Assembly: GCA_005880985.1 (NCBI GenBank)
Contig: VBIQ01000010.1
Location: 62,001 to 126,000 of the forward strand
Direction of reading: 5' to 3'
Length of the DNA: 64,000 nucleotides
From: Chloroflexota bacterium
GTDB taxonomy: Bacteria > Chloroflexota > Dormibacteria > Aeolococcales > Aeolococcaceae
The notes under the pieces were generated by a model. That model was given only the letters and a program-made list of their open reading frames with translations, searched no databases and had not been told where the DNA came from. The position numbers and the translations under genes were made by a program. Shown here piece after piece: positions 12,172 through 19,632 of this stretch (positions are counted from its first letter, which is position 1; every line of letters begins with the position of its first letter).

Positions 12172-13170
12172 ATGCTCGGCAAGAAGCTGGCCATCGATCT
12201 GGGCAGCAGCGCGCTGCGGGTGCACGTGCGCGGCGAGGGCATCAGCCTGGCCGAGCCGTCGCTGGTCGCCGCCGACGCTGACGGCCGCTTCCTGAGCTTC
12301 GGCATCGAGGCGCTCCACCGCGCTCAGCGCGGTGACGTGGTGCTGCGCCGTCCCATCGCCGACGGACAGGTCGCCGATGCGGCCGCTCTCGACGCCCTCT
12401 TCGCGCTGATCGTCAACCGCGTCGCCGGACGTCAGCGCATCTTCAAGCCCGACGTCATGGTGGTGGTGGCATCGTCGATGAACGGGCCCGACCGCCGCGC
12501 CGTCATGGAGGTGGCGACCCATGCCGGCGCTCGCACCACCTACCTGATCGACGCCCCGCTGGCGGCCGCCATCGGTGCCGGGCTGCCCGTCTCCGGTCCC
12601 GACGGCCACCTGGTGGTTCATCTCGGTGGCTCGACCAGCGACATCGCGGTGATCTCCCGGGAGGGCGCCATCGCGTCACAGTGTCTGGTGCACGGTGGCG
12701 GCCATCTGACCGCGCGGTTGCAGGAGCACGTCGAGCGCCGCAGCGGTGTTCTCCTCGACGAGAGCACCGCCGAGGAGGCGAAGCGGGAGGTCGGCAGCGC
12801 CGTCGCCCCGCATGAGGAGCGGGTGATCACCCTGTCTGGTCTCGACCGCCGCCGTGCCGAGCCGGGCGAGGTGACCGTCTCGTCCACCGAGGTGTGTGTG
12901 CTGGCCCGCGAACATCTCCGGGTGGCAGCGACCGCGGTGGATGCCGTGCTCGCCGACACGCCGGCAGCGCTACTCGCCGACGTGCGCGAGCGAGGTGGGA
13001 TGCTCACCGGCGGCGCCACCCGCCTGCGCGGAACTGACCGGCTGCTGGCGGCGGTCACCGGGTTGCCGATGCAGACTGCGAGCGACCCCGAGAACTGCGC
13101 CACCCGCGGCGGAGCGGCCGCCATCGAGAACCTCGATGTGCTGCGGCGCAACTTCCTCTACATCCGCTGA
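12172..13170 (+). CDS. Divergent MreB-like actin-fold protein
   Basis: MreB forms membrane-bound filaments that guide lateral wall synthesis. This 332-residue product aligns along the whole MreB frame: KLAIDLGSSALRVHVRGEGI at the N-terminus, the AAAIGAGLP helix, the AEEAKREVGSA segment and MLTGGATRLRG near the C-terminus. The nucleotide-site residues have drifted. Phosphate loop 1 reads DLGSSA in place of DLGTAN, phosphate loop 2 reads HLGGST in place of DIGGGT, and the EEP that carries the catalytic Glu is DAP. It may therefore bind but not hydrolyse ATP, or act as an MreB paralogue. It follows murA by six bases, so both belong to cell-wall growth. No mreC/mreD follows. Confidence 0.75.
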   Translation: MLGKKLAIDLGSSALRVHVRGEGISLAEPSLVAADADGRFLSFGIEALHRAQRGDVVLRRPIADGQVADAAALDALFALIVNRVAGRQRIFKPDVMVVVASSMNGPDRRAVMEVATHAGARTTYLIDAPLAAAIGAGLPVSGPDGHLVVHLGGSTSDIAVISREGAIASQCLVHGGGHLTARLQEHVERRSGVLLDESTAEEAKREVGSAVAPHEERVITLSGLDRRRAEPGEVTVSSTEVCVLAREHLRVAATAVDAVLADTPAALLADVRERGGMLTGGATRLRGTDRLLAAVTGLPMQTASDPENCATRGGAAAIENLDVLRRNFLYIR

Positions 13171-13204
13171 CGCAAACGTAGCAAACCAAACGATCTGAGC
13201 TAGA

Positions 13205-13311
13205 GGGTCGCTGCCGCCGGTCCCGACGACCCCAGACGAACTCGGCAACTTGCAAGAACGGGGTGGCCGCTGGCGTCGTAGAGAGTCAAAGGGACAATCC
13301 TGCCGAGGAGG
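13205..13311 (+). promoter_or_regulatory. Structured leader of the G1 peptidase gene, possible riboswitch
   Basis: The 151 bases between the mreB-like gene and the peptidase contain two perfect stems. GGGTCG (13205-13210) pairs with CGACCC (13227-13232). CTCGGCA (13241-13247) pairs with TGCCGAG (13301-13307), whose last bases run into the Shine-Dalgarno GAGGAGG (13305-13311). The second stem would hide the ribosome binding site. CGGGGTG (13259-13265) and GGGACAA (13291-13297) recall elements of the ydaO c-di-AMP riboswitch, but I cannot confirm a class. Confidence 0.35.
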
Positions 13312-13321
13312 CACTTCACCG

Positions 13322-14161
13322 ATGACGCACGCTGCGCGCCGCTCCAGCACGCTTCGGATCTGCTTCGCCGGCGCCGCTCTCGGCGCGATCCTGGCGGTGG
13401 CGATGGCGCCTGCCCGCACCGCGAGCGCTCTGCAACTGCACCACCGGCCGCTGATCGCCGTCGGCGCGAGCCAGTCGAACAACTGGTCGGGATACAACCA
13501 GGGCACGCTGGAGAAGAACGGCACCCTGTTCCACCAGGTCTCCGGCGACTGGGTGGTCCCCACCGCGACCCAGCGGGTGGCGAACCAGGCCGAGAGCTCC
13601 GCGACCTGGGTCGGCATCGGCGGCGGCCGGGTCGACTCCAGCGGTCTGGTCGGTGACAACACCCTGATCCAGGCGGGGACCTCACAGGACGTCGACGCCT
13701 CCGGGAAGGCCTCCTACACGGCCTGGTGGGAGATCATCCCCGCCCCCTCGATCCCGATCAGCCTGCCGGTGAGCGCCGGCAACCATGTCCATGTCGACGT
13801 CCACGAAACCACCCCGGGGATGTGGTCGATCACCATCAACAACGTCAGCACCGGCGGCAGCTTCAACATGACGACGCCGTACACCTCGACCTATGGCACG
13901 GCGGAGTGGATCGAGGAGACGCCGGTGGTCGTCGACAGCAGCGGCAACGTGTCCGTCGGTCCGATGCCCAACCTCTCGACGGTCACCTTCGACCAGAGCC
14001 AGGCCAACAACGCGGCGGCCAACCTCAACGCGTCGGAAGCGATTCAGCTTGTGGACTTCAACGGAGCAGTGCTGGAGACACCCTCCGCGCCTGATGTCGA
14101 TTTCGACGGCTTCAACGACTGCGCCTTCGCCAGCTCCTGCAGCGCTCCGACATCGAGCTGA
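13322..14161 (+). CDS. Secreted G1 (eqolisin)-family glutamic peptidase
   Basis: A 279-residue exported protein: basic n-region, hydrophobic helix (about residues 11-30) ending near ASALQ, then a beta-rich mature part. The peptidase G1 family uses a Gln/Glu pair. Here the Gln is in LIQAGT (about residue 117) after TWVGIGG, and the Glu in TAEWIEETP (about residue 195), matching the eqolisin pattern. These enzymes work at acid pH and are scattered in soil bacteria. The start ATG 13322 is chosen because GAGGAGG lies 10 bases upstream; the frame is open further back. It converges on the Rieske gene across a strong hairpin. Confidence 0.85.
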   Translation: MTHAARRSSTLRICFAGAALGAILAVAMAPARTASALQLHHRPLIAVGASQSNNWSGYNQGTLEKNGTLFHQVSGDWVVPTATQRVANQAESSATWVGIGGGRVDSSGLVGDNTLIQAGTSQDVDASGKASYTAWWEIIPAPSIPISLPVSAGNHVHVDVHETTPGMWSITINNVSTGGSFNMTTPYTSTYGTAEWIEETPVVVDSSGNVSVGPMPNLSTVTFDQSQANNAAANLNASEAIQLVDFNGAVLETPSAPDVDFDGFNDCAFASSCSAPTSS

Positions 14162-14170
14162 TCCGCTGCT

Positions 14171-14206
14171 CGGCCGCTCAGCCCAGTCCAACCGGCTGAG
14201 CGGCCG
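14171..14206. terminator. Bidirectional terminator hairpin
   Basis: A perfect 13-bp inverted repeat, CGGCCGCTCAGCC (14171-14183) and its complement (14194-14206), with a 10-base loop, sits between the convergent peptidase and Rieske genes. It has no clean U-tract, as is common in high-GC genomes, but its place and strength fit termination for both strands. Confidence 0.7.
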
Positions 14207-14212
14207 CCTTCG

Positions 14213-14890
14213 TCAGGCGGTGTAGACCTCGACCGCGCCGTCGCGCACGCGGCTCCGCAGCCGCGGCAGCGGGCGCAGAGGAATGGTGTACTCGCTGACC
14301 AGCGGGCCGCCTTCGAGGTCGAACGCCGCCCAGTGGCAGGGGCAGTCGAGCCGGCGGGCGGTGGGGTTGGCATTGAGCACGCAGCCGAGGTGGGTGCAGA
14401 TGGCCGAGAGGGCGACGACGCGGTCGCCGTGGTTGACGACGACCCCCTCGACGGCCCCGGCCGAGAAGCGCACCGGAGTGCCCAGCGGCAGGCTCTCCAG
14501 GCGGGCCACCGGCGTCCAGGTGCCGGCGTGGGGGACCAGGTCTCCGGTCGGCTGATCGGGCTCGTTCGGCTGGTTGACGCGATTCTCCACGACCGCACCC
14601 GCCACCGCCGAGGCGAGCGCCACTCCGGCCGCCCCGAGCAGTCGTCGCCGGGTCAGCAGCGAGACCGGTGCGCGCTCCTCGGCCGCCCCCTTCGCCAGGC
14701 GCTGCTCGAGCCGTGCCACGAACTCCTCGCTGGGAGTGTCGGCGCCCGGACGCGCCGCGCTCAGCTGGGCGGCGATGCGCAGCGCGCCGGCGTCCTCGGT
14801 CTCCACCGGAAAGCGCGGAGGCCGGCGGTTCCTCAGCAGGGCCGCCACGTAAGCGGCGATGCGATCGGTGGTGTCCTTCACGGGTTCCAT
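14213..14890 (-). CDS. Membrane-anchored Rieske [2Fe-2S] protein coupled to an ECF sigma factor
   Basis: The 225-residue product has a soluble N-terminal part of about 75 residues, a twin-arginine-like TRRRLLGAAG stretch followed by one membrane helix, then an extracytoplasmic Rieske domain. The cluster ligands are all present: CTHLGC at 165-170 and CPCHWAAFD at 183-191. Rieske proteins usually serve in bc1-type complexes, but no cytochrome gene is nearby. Instead the ATG (14888-14890) lies inside the end of an ECF sigma gene. The N-terminal stretch with TPSEEFVARLEQRL resembles cytosolic parts of anti-sigma-like proteins, so a redox-sensing anti-sigma role is possible. That role is inference; the Rieske fold is firm. 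Confidence 0.88.
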   Translation of the reverse strand: MEPVKDTTDRIAAYVAALLRNRRPPRFPVETEDAGALRIAAQLSAARPGADTPSEEFVARLEQRLAKGAAEERAPVSLLTRRRLLGAAGVALASAVAGAVVENRVNQPNEPDQPTGDLVPHAGTWTPVARLESLPLGTPVRFSAGAVEGVVVNHGDRVVALSAICTHLGCVLNANPTARRLDCPCHWAAFDLEGGPLVSEYTIPLRPLPRLRSRVRDGAVEVYTA

Positions 14891-15555
14891 CCTTCGCCAA
14901 GATCCGCGGCGCGGCGGAGAGCGCGGTGCTGCAGCACCTTGGCGTTGCCGATGGAGATGCGCATCTCGCCGGCTGCCTCGCGGATCGAGTAGCCGCGCAG
15001 GAAGCGCAGCTCGAGAATCCGGCGGTAGTGCTCCGGGAGCCTCTCGAGCAGGCGGTGCACCTGCGCCACCCCGCGCACCTCGTCGGCGTTGCCCTCATCG
15101 TCGCCGCCGCCTCCGTCGATCTCCGAGGGCAGCTCGACGTCGTAATGCCGCTGCCAGTGTTCGGCAAGCAGCGAGCGCGCGGTCGCCGCCAGGTAGGCGC
15201 GCAGCTGCTCCGGCGCCGCCCCCAGGCGCAGGCGGGGGAGCGCGCGCAGGAAGACCTCGCTGGTGAGGTCCTCGGTGTCAGGGCGGTTGCCGACCCGGCG
15301 GTTGACGAAGGCGTAGACCCAGCTCACGTGTTCTCGATAGGTGACTTCCCAGTCGACGCCGGCGTCTCCTACTGCGGCTCCCGGAAGGCGGTGAACCACC
15401 GCCGGGGTGAAGGGCTGCGCTGGCGACACGGTTTCCCCGATGATCCGCCCCGGTGCCGCGGCGGCCGGGCGGTGCCTCTCCGGTCCCTGCCGTGCGATCA
15501 CCGAGGTGGTCGGCGCCGGCGGGCCCCGGCGACCAGCATAGAGGCTCATCGCCAT
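14878..15555 (-). CDS. ECF-type RNA polymerase sigma factor
   Basis: Regions 2 and 4 of sigma-70 are clear: the YREHVSWVYAFVNRRVG and DTEDLTSEVFLRAL segments (region 2) and LERLPEHYRRILELRFLRG followed by SIREAAGEMRISIGNAKVLQ (region 4 helix-turn-helix). Regions 1 and 3 are absent, as in ECF sigmas. The stop overlaps the start of the Rieske gene by 13 bases, the layout usual for sigma/anti-sigma pairs. The start is uncertain. The first 50 residues are Ala/Pro/Arg-rich and may be untranslated, and GTG 15399 would give a typical 173-residue protein. Confidence 0.85.
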   Translation of the reverse strand: MAMSLYAGRRGPPAPTTSVIARQGPERHRPAAAAPGRIIGETVSPAQPFTPAVVHRLPGAAVGDAGVDWEVTYREHVSWVYAFVNRRVGNRPDTEDLTSEVFLRALPRLRLGAAPEQLRAYLAATARSLLAEHWQRHYDVELPSEIDGGGGDDEGNADEVRGVAQVHRLLERLPEHYRRILELRFLRGYSIREAAGEMRISIGNAKVLQHRALRRAADLGEGWNP

Positions 15556-15598
15556 CGCGACCGCACGGCAACGCCGTCACTCTCAGTACGAAGGCGGG

Positions 15599-16621
15599 TT
15601 ACATCGCCGCCGTCATCGGACCCTCGATGCCGGCCAGGACGTCCTCGACGCGGATCTGACGCATCGCGGTCCAGGTCCCGACCCGACGGGTGCGGTCCGG
15701 TGTCACCCCCTGGATCACCCGGTGGGCGCGGCCGTAGGGGCCGCGGACCCGCCCGTCGGTCGGACCGAAGAGCCCAATCGCGGCGGAGCCCACGGCCGCG
15801 GCGATGTGGAGGACCGGCGAGTCCCCCGCCACCACCAGGTCGCAGCGTGCGATCACCGCTGCCGTCTCGCTCAGGCTGAGCTCTCCGCAGAGGTCCAGGA
15901 CCGGCGCGTCGAGGTCGAGACGCACGGCATCGGCGGCGGCACGGTCGGCGGCGGGGCCGACCAGCACCGTGCCGGCGCCGTGCCGCCGGGCGAGCAGGTT
16001 GGCGAGGTGGGCGTACCGCTCGCTGTCCCAGCGCAGCTGGGGCGAGGACGGGGGCTCCGCCCAGGCCGCGCCGGGAGCGATGGCGACGAGCAGCCGGCCG
16101 TCCTCCATGCCGGAGCCGACCAGCCGCTCCTCGGCCCGGGCGTGTGCCACCGGGCCCGGTTCGAGCGCCGCGGTGAACTGGATCCGGTCCACTCCCAGGG
16201 CGGTGGCGAGCCGGAGCCACGCCTGGGCGCGGTTCTCCCCGCCGGCGGGGGGCACGCGATCGGTGAGCAGCGGAGCTGCCGGGCCGATGGCGAGGCCGAC
16301 CCTGCGGGCGATGCCGGCGGCGTAGACGAGGAGGATGTCGGCGCTGCTCGGGGAGCACACCATGGCGCAGCGCAGCGGACGACCACGCAGCGCCGCCAGC
16401 GCCGGCCACACCGCAGCCAGGTCCGGAGCGTCAGCGTAGAGGGCGTCGAGAGCAAGCACCTCGTCCACACCGCTCAGCCCGCGCGCCAGCTCCGCGGCGT
16501 TGCCCCCGGGGCACGCCAGGGTGACCCGCATCCCGCTGCTGCCGTCTCCGAGAGTGCGCACCAGCGCTCCCGCCTGCAGCGTCTCGGTGAGGCCGCCACG
16601 CACCACCACCACCGTCTCCAC
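15599..16621 (-). CDS. Glycosyltransferase family 9 (heptosyltransferase-like) protein
   Basis: The 340-residue product has the two Rossmann domains of GT9 enzymes. The N-terminal VVVVRGGLTETLQAGALVRT opens the fold, and the C-terminal half shows LDLCGELSLSETAAVIARCD, then VAGDSPVLHIAAAVGSAAIG and FGPTDGRVRGPYG, typical of the sugar-nucleotide site. In LPS-free lineages such proteins probably decorate other surface glycans. I chose GTG 16621; the frame is open far upstream without family similarity. The gene diverges from argF, with about 130 bases between them for both promoters. Confidence 0.82.
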   Translation of the reverse strand: METVVVVRGGLTETLQAGALVRTLGDGSSGMRVTLACPGGNAAELARGLSGVDEVLALDALYADAPDLAAVWPALAALRGRPLRCAMVCSPSSADILLVYAAGIARRVGLAIGPAAPLLTDRVPPAGGENRAQAWLRLATALGVDRIQFTAALEPGPVAHARAEERLVGSGMEDGRLLVAIAPGAAWAEPPSSPQLRWDSERYAHLANLLARRHGAGTVLVGPAADRAAADAVRLDLDAPVLDLCGELSLSETAAVIARCDLVVAGDSPVLHIAAAVGSAAIGLFGPTDGRVRGPYGRAHRVIQGVTPDRTRRVGTWTAMRQIRVEDVLAGIEGPMTAAM

Positions 16622-16750
16622 GCCGCGGACGGTAGCGTCGGGATCAGCGAGCGTGCCAGCCTCGCCTGGGATGCCGGATCCCGTGCACTCAAAGCGGATG
16701 CGGGCGGTAATCGCGGCCGCTATCGTCGGGCGCCCATATACTCGGTGGTG

Positions 16751-17731
16751 GTGACCACCCCCCCTCTCGCCGGACGCGATCTCCTCAGCATCGCCGACCT
16801 GGCTCGCAGCGACATCGAGGCGGTGCTCGAACTGGCTGCGCGGACCAAGGCCGGTGACGACCTGGGTCGCCCCCTCGCCGGTCGCAACCTGGCGCTCATC
16901 TTCCAGCGGCCCAGCAATCGCACCCGGGTCTCCTTCGAGGTGGCGGTCACCCGTCTCGGCGGCCATCCCATCGCCATCCACGCGCAGGAGATCCAGATCG
17001 GCGAGCGCGAATCGGTGGCCGACGTCAGCCGGATCCTCGACCGCTATGCCGACGGCATCGTCGCCAGGCTGATCTCCCACCGCGACCTGCTGCGCATGGC
17101 CCAGTTCTCCGCGTCGCCGGTGATCAACGCCATGACCGACCGCGAGCACCCCTGCCAGGTGCTCGCCGACTGTCTCACCGTGCGCGAGGCCACCGGCCGG
17201 CTCGCGGGAGCCCGCGTCTGCTATGTCGGTGATGGCAACAACGTCTGCACTTCGTGGCTGTACGCCGCCGGCCTGTGCGGTGTCGACTTCCGCATGGTCT
17301 GCCCATCGGGGTACGAACCCCAGGGTGACGTTCTGGAGCGGGCTGCGGCGATGGCGGCCGCCTCGGGAGGACGCCTGCACGTCGGCCACGAGGCGGCACC
17401 CGCGCTCGAGGATGCCGAGATCATCTACACCGACGTCTGGACGAGCATGGGACAGGAGGCGGAGCAGCAGCGCCGCCGCGAGGACTTCGCCCGTCTGCAG
17501 GTGAACGAGTCGCTGGTGACGATGGCACCGCCGCAGGCCAGGGTGATGCACTGTCTTCCCGCCCACCGCGGCGAGGAGATCACCGACGCGGTGATCGACG
17601 GACCCCAGTCGATTGTCTTCGATCAGGCGGAGAACCGTCTCTGGGTGCAGCAGGCGCTGCTCGCGCTGATCTTCGCTACCCTGCCGAGGCCGGCGACCGC
17701 CGCGACCGCAGCCCTCGAGGCGCGGCGGTGA
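16751..17731 (+). CDS. argF: Ornithine carbamoyltransferase
   Basis: OTC makes citrulline from ornithine and carbamoyl phosphate in arginine synthesis. The 326-residue product has the carbamoyl-phosphate motif as PSNRTRVSF (usual STRTR, with Asn for Thr), HPCQVLADCLTV, the ornithine-loop SMGQE and the catalytic HCLPAHRGEEI, which separate OTC from aspartate carbamoyltransferase. Three GTG codons in a row (16745, 16748, 16751) can serve as start. No other arg gene is adjacent; the stop overlaps the GTG of cdaA (GTGA). Confidence 0.92.
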   Translation: MTTPPLAGRDLLSIADLARSDIEAVLELAARTKAGDDLGRPLAGRNLALIFQRPSNRTRVSFEVAVTRLGGHPIAIHAQEIQIGERESVADVSRILDRYADGIVARLISHRDLLRMAQFSASPVINAMTDREHPCQVLADCLTVREATGRLAGARVCYVGDGNNVCTSWLYAAGLCGVDFRMVCPSGYEPQGDVLERAAAMAAASGGRLHVGHEAAPALEDAEIIYTDVWTSMGQEAEQQRRREDFARLQVNESLVTMAPPQARVMHCLPAHRGEEITDAVIDGPQSIVFDQAENRLWVQQALLALIFATLPRPATAATAALEARR

Positions 17732-18585
17732 GCTTCTTTCAGAACCTGCACATCTTCCTCGGCAACCTCGGTTGGCGCGACCTCGTCGACATGCTGGTGG
17801 TCGCCTTCCTGCTCTACCAGCTGCTCAAGCTGATCCGCGGCACTCAGGCGGCCCAGCTCCTCGTCGGCCTGGTGGTGCTGGTGCTGGTGGGCGTCGTCGC
17901 CAACATCGTCCACCTCCGGCTGATCAACTTCATCTTCACCAACGGCGGCCAGGCGCTGGCGATCGCGGCGGTGGTCCTCTTCCAGCCGGAGCTGCGCCGG
18001 GCCCTCGATCAGATGGGACGGCTGTCGCCGGTGCGCGCCTTCTTCGGGCACCACGAAGGACTGGGAGTCAACCGCCTGATCGAGGAGGTGCTGCGCGCCG
18101 CCGCCTCGCTGAGCGAGCGCCGCACCGGCGCCCTGCTGGTCTTCGAGCGCGGCACCGGACTGGAGAACGTCGCCACCACCGGGGTGCGCGTCAACGGCGA
18201 GGTCACCGCCGAGATGCTGGCGACGATCTTCTTCCCGAACTCGCCGCTGCACGACGGCGCGGTGATCATCCGCGACACCCGCCTGGTGGCGGCGGGATGC
18301 GTGCTGCCCCTCGCCGACGCCATCCCCGGAGTGGGACGCATGGGCACCCGCCACCGGGCCGCGCTCGGTCTCACCCTGCAGAGCGATGCGGTGGTGCTCA
18401 TCGTCAGCGAGGAGACGGGCCTGATCAGCGTGGCGCACGTGGGCAAGATCTATCGCGGTCTCGACCAGGCGAAGCTGGGTGACATGCTCGCCCGGCTGCT
18501 CGGCGGGGTTCCCGGCGGTCCGCGGGTGCCGATCCCGAGGCCGCTCCTGCGCAGCGGCGCGGTACGCGCGCTGACGCGGAGGTAA
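17728..18585 (+). CDS. cdaA: Membrane diadenylate cyclase
   Basis: CdaA joins two ATP into c-di-AMP, a signal that controls potassium, osmolyte and wall homeostasis. The 285-residue protein has three N-terminal membrane helices (about 15-85), a linker helix and the DAC domain with the active-site DGA (SPLHDGAVI, about residue 175) and RHR (MGTRHRAALG, about 207). Start GTG 17728 overlaps argF. The next gene is its partner cdaR and then glmS, so the c-di-AMP block is linked to amino-sugar supply as in Firmicutes. Confidence 0.93.
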   Translation: MSFFQNLHIFLGNLGWRDLVDMLVVAFLLYQLLKLIRGTQAAQLLVGLVVLVLVGVVANIVHLRLINFIFTNGGQALAIAAVVLFQPELRRALDQMGRLSPVRAFFGHHEGLGVNRLIEEVLRAAASLSERRTGALLVFERGTGLENVATTGVRVNGEVTAEMLATIFFPNSPLHDGAVIIRDTRLVAAGCVLPLADAIPGVGRMGTRHRAALGLTLQSDAVVLIVSEETGLISVAHVGKIYRGLDQAKLGDMLARLLGGVPGGPRVPIPRPLLRSGAVRALTRR

Positions 18586-18593
18586 CCGGGCGG

Positions 18594-19598
18594 ATGCAGC
18601 TGCCGGGTGTCCTGACCCGCAACGTGCGCCTCAAGGCGCTGGCTGTGGGGCTGGCGTTGATCTCCTGGGTGGCGGTTGTCTACGCCGCCAACCCGCCGGA
18701 GAGCCGCACCATCTCGGTGCACGTGCCGCAGGATGCGGTCCTGTCGGCCAACTATGTGCTGGCCGCGCCCATCCCCAACGTCGACATCCGCGTCACCGGC
18801 ACGCGTGACCACGTCAACGCCTTCGATCCCGCCACCCTGACGATCAGCGTCGACGTCCACCACATCAGCCACGCCGGGATCCAGCAGCTGCCGCTGAGCG
18901 TCATCAATCACGACCGGGACGTCGATCTCGACAATGCGCCGACCTCGGTGACCGCCGACATCGACAAGCAGGACTCGATCGAGGTGCCGGTCAAGCTGGT
19001 CATCACCGGCACGCCCCCGGCGGGGTTCGCCTTGGGCAAACAGACGGTCTCACCGAGCACGGTGTTCGTCACCGGTCCGTCGCGCCAGTTCAAGGGCATC
19101 CAGATCGAGGCGCGGGTGAACCTCAGCAACCGCAAGGTGAACTTCGGCCCGACCCCGGTCCTGATCACCGTGCTCGACAGTCAGGGAAGGACGGTCACCA
19201 ACCTCGGGGTCAACGTGTCCCAGGTCGAGGTGACCGTGCCCATCAACTCCGTCGCGGCGTCGCGGGCTTCGACGGTGTATCCACAGAAGACGGGTCAGGT
19301 CGCCCGCGGCTTTCAGCTGGTCTCGATCACCGCCGAACCCTTCGATGTGGTCGTAGCGGGGACTGAGGACCAGCTCAACGGACTCGACCGGATCGACACC
19401 CAGCCCATCTCCATCGCCGGACTGAGCTCGAACCAGACCGTCACCGTGAAGCTGGCGCCCCCACCCGGCATCACCACCACTCCCGATACAGTGGTGGTGA
19501 CCATCGTCGTGGCCCCCGTCCAGACGGCCACGCCGACTCCCTCGCCATCGCCGACTCCGACGGCGACGCCCACCCCGACCCCGACGGCCCACCCGTAA
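18594..19598 (+). CDS. cdaR: YbbR-domain protein, CdaA regulator
   Basis: CdaR has one N-terminal membrane helix (KALAVGLALISWVAVVYA) and extracytoplasmic YbbR repeats that interact with CdaA and adjust its activity. The 334-residue product shows the helix and three or so YbbR repeats of about 80 residues. It ends in a low-complexity PTPSPSPTPTATPTPTP tail that probably lies in or passes through the wall. The position right after cdaA supports the assignment. Confidence 0.88.
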   Translation: MQLPGVLTRNVRLKALAVGLALISWVAVVYAANPPESRTISVHVPQDAVLSANYVLAAPIPNVDIRVTGTRDHVNAFDPATLTISVDVHHISHAGIQQLPLSVINHDRDVDLDNAPTSVTADIDKQDSIEVPVKLVITGTPPAGFALGKQTVSPSTVFVTGPSRQFKGIQIEARVNLSNRKVNFGPTPVLITVLDSQGRTVTNLGVNVSQVEVTVPINSVAASRASTVYPQKTGQVARGFQLVSITAEPFDVVVAGTEDQLNGLDRIDTQPISIAGLSSNQTVTVKLAPPPGITTTPDTVVVTIVVAPVQTATPTPSPSPTPTATPTPTPTAHP

Positions 19599-19632
19599 CT
19601 GGCGCCGGGCCGGCCCCGTTCGTGTCTCGAAT

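Noticed and set aside
19599..19632. glmS ribozyme in front of glmS
   Set aside because: The gap is only 34 bases and has none of the ribozyme core.
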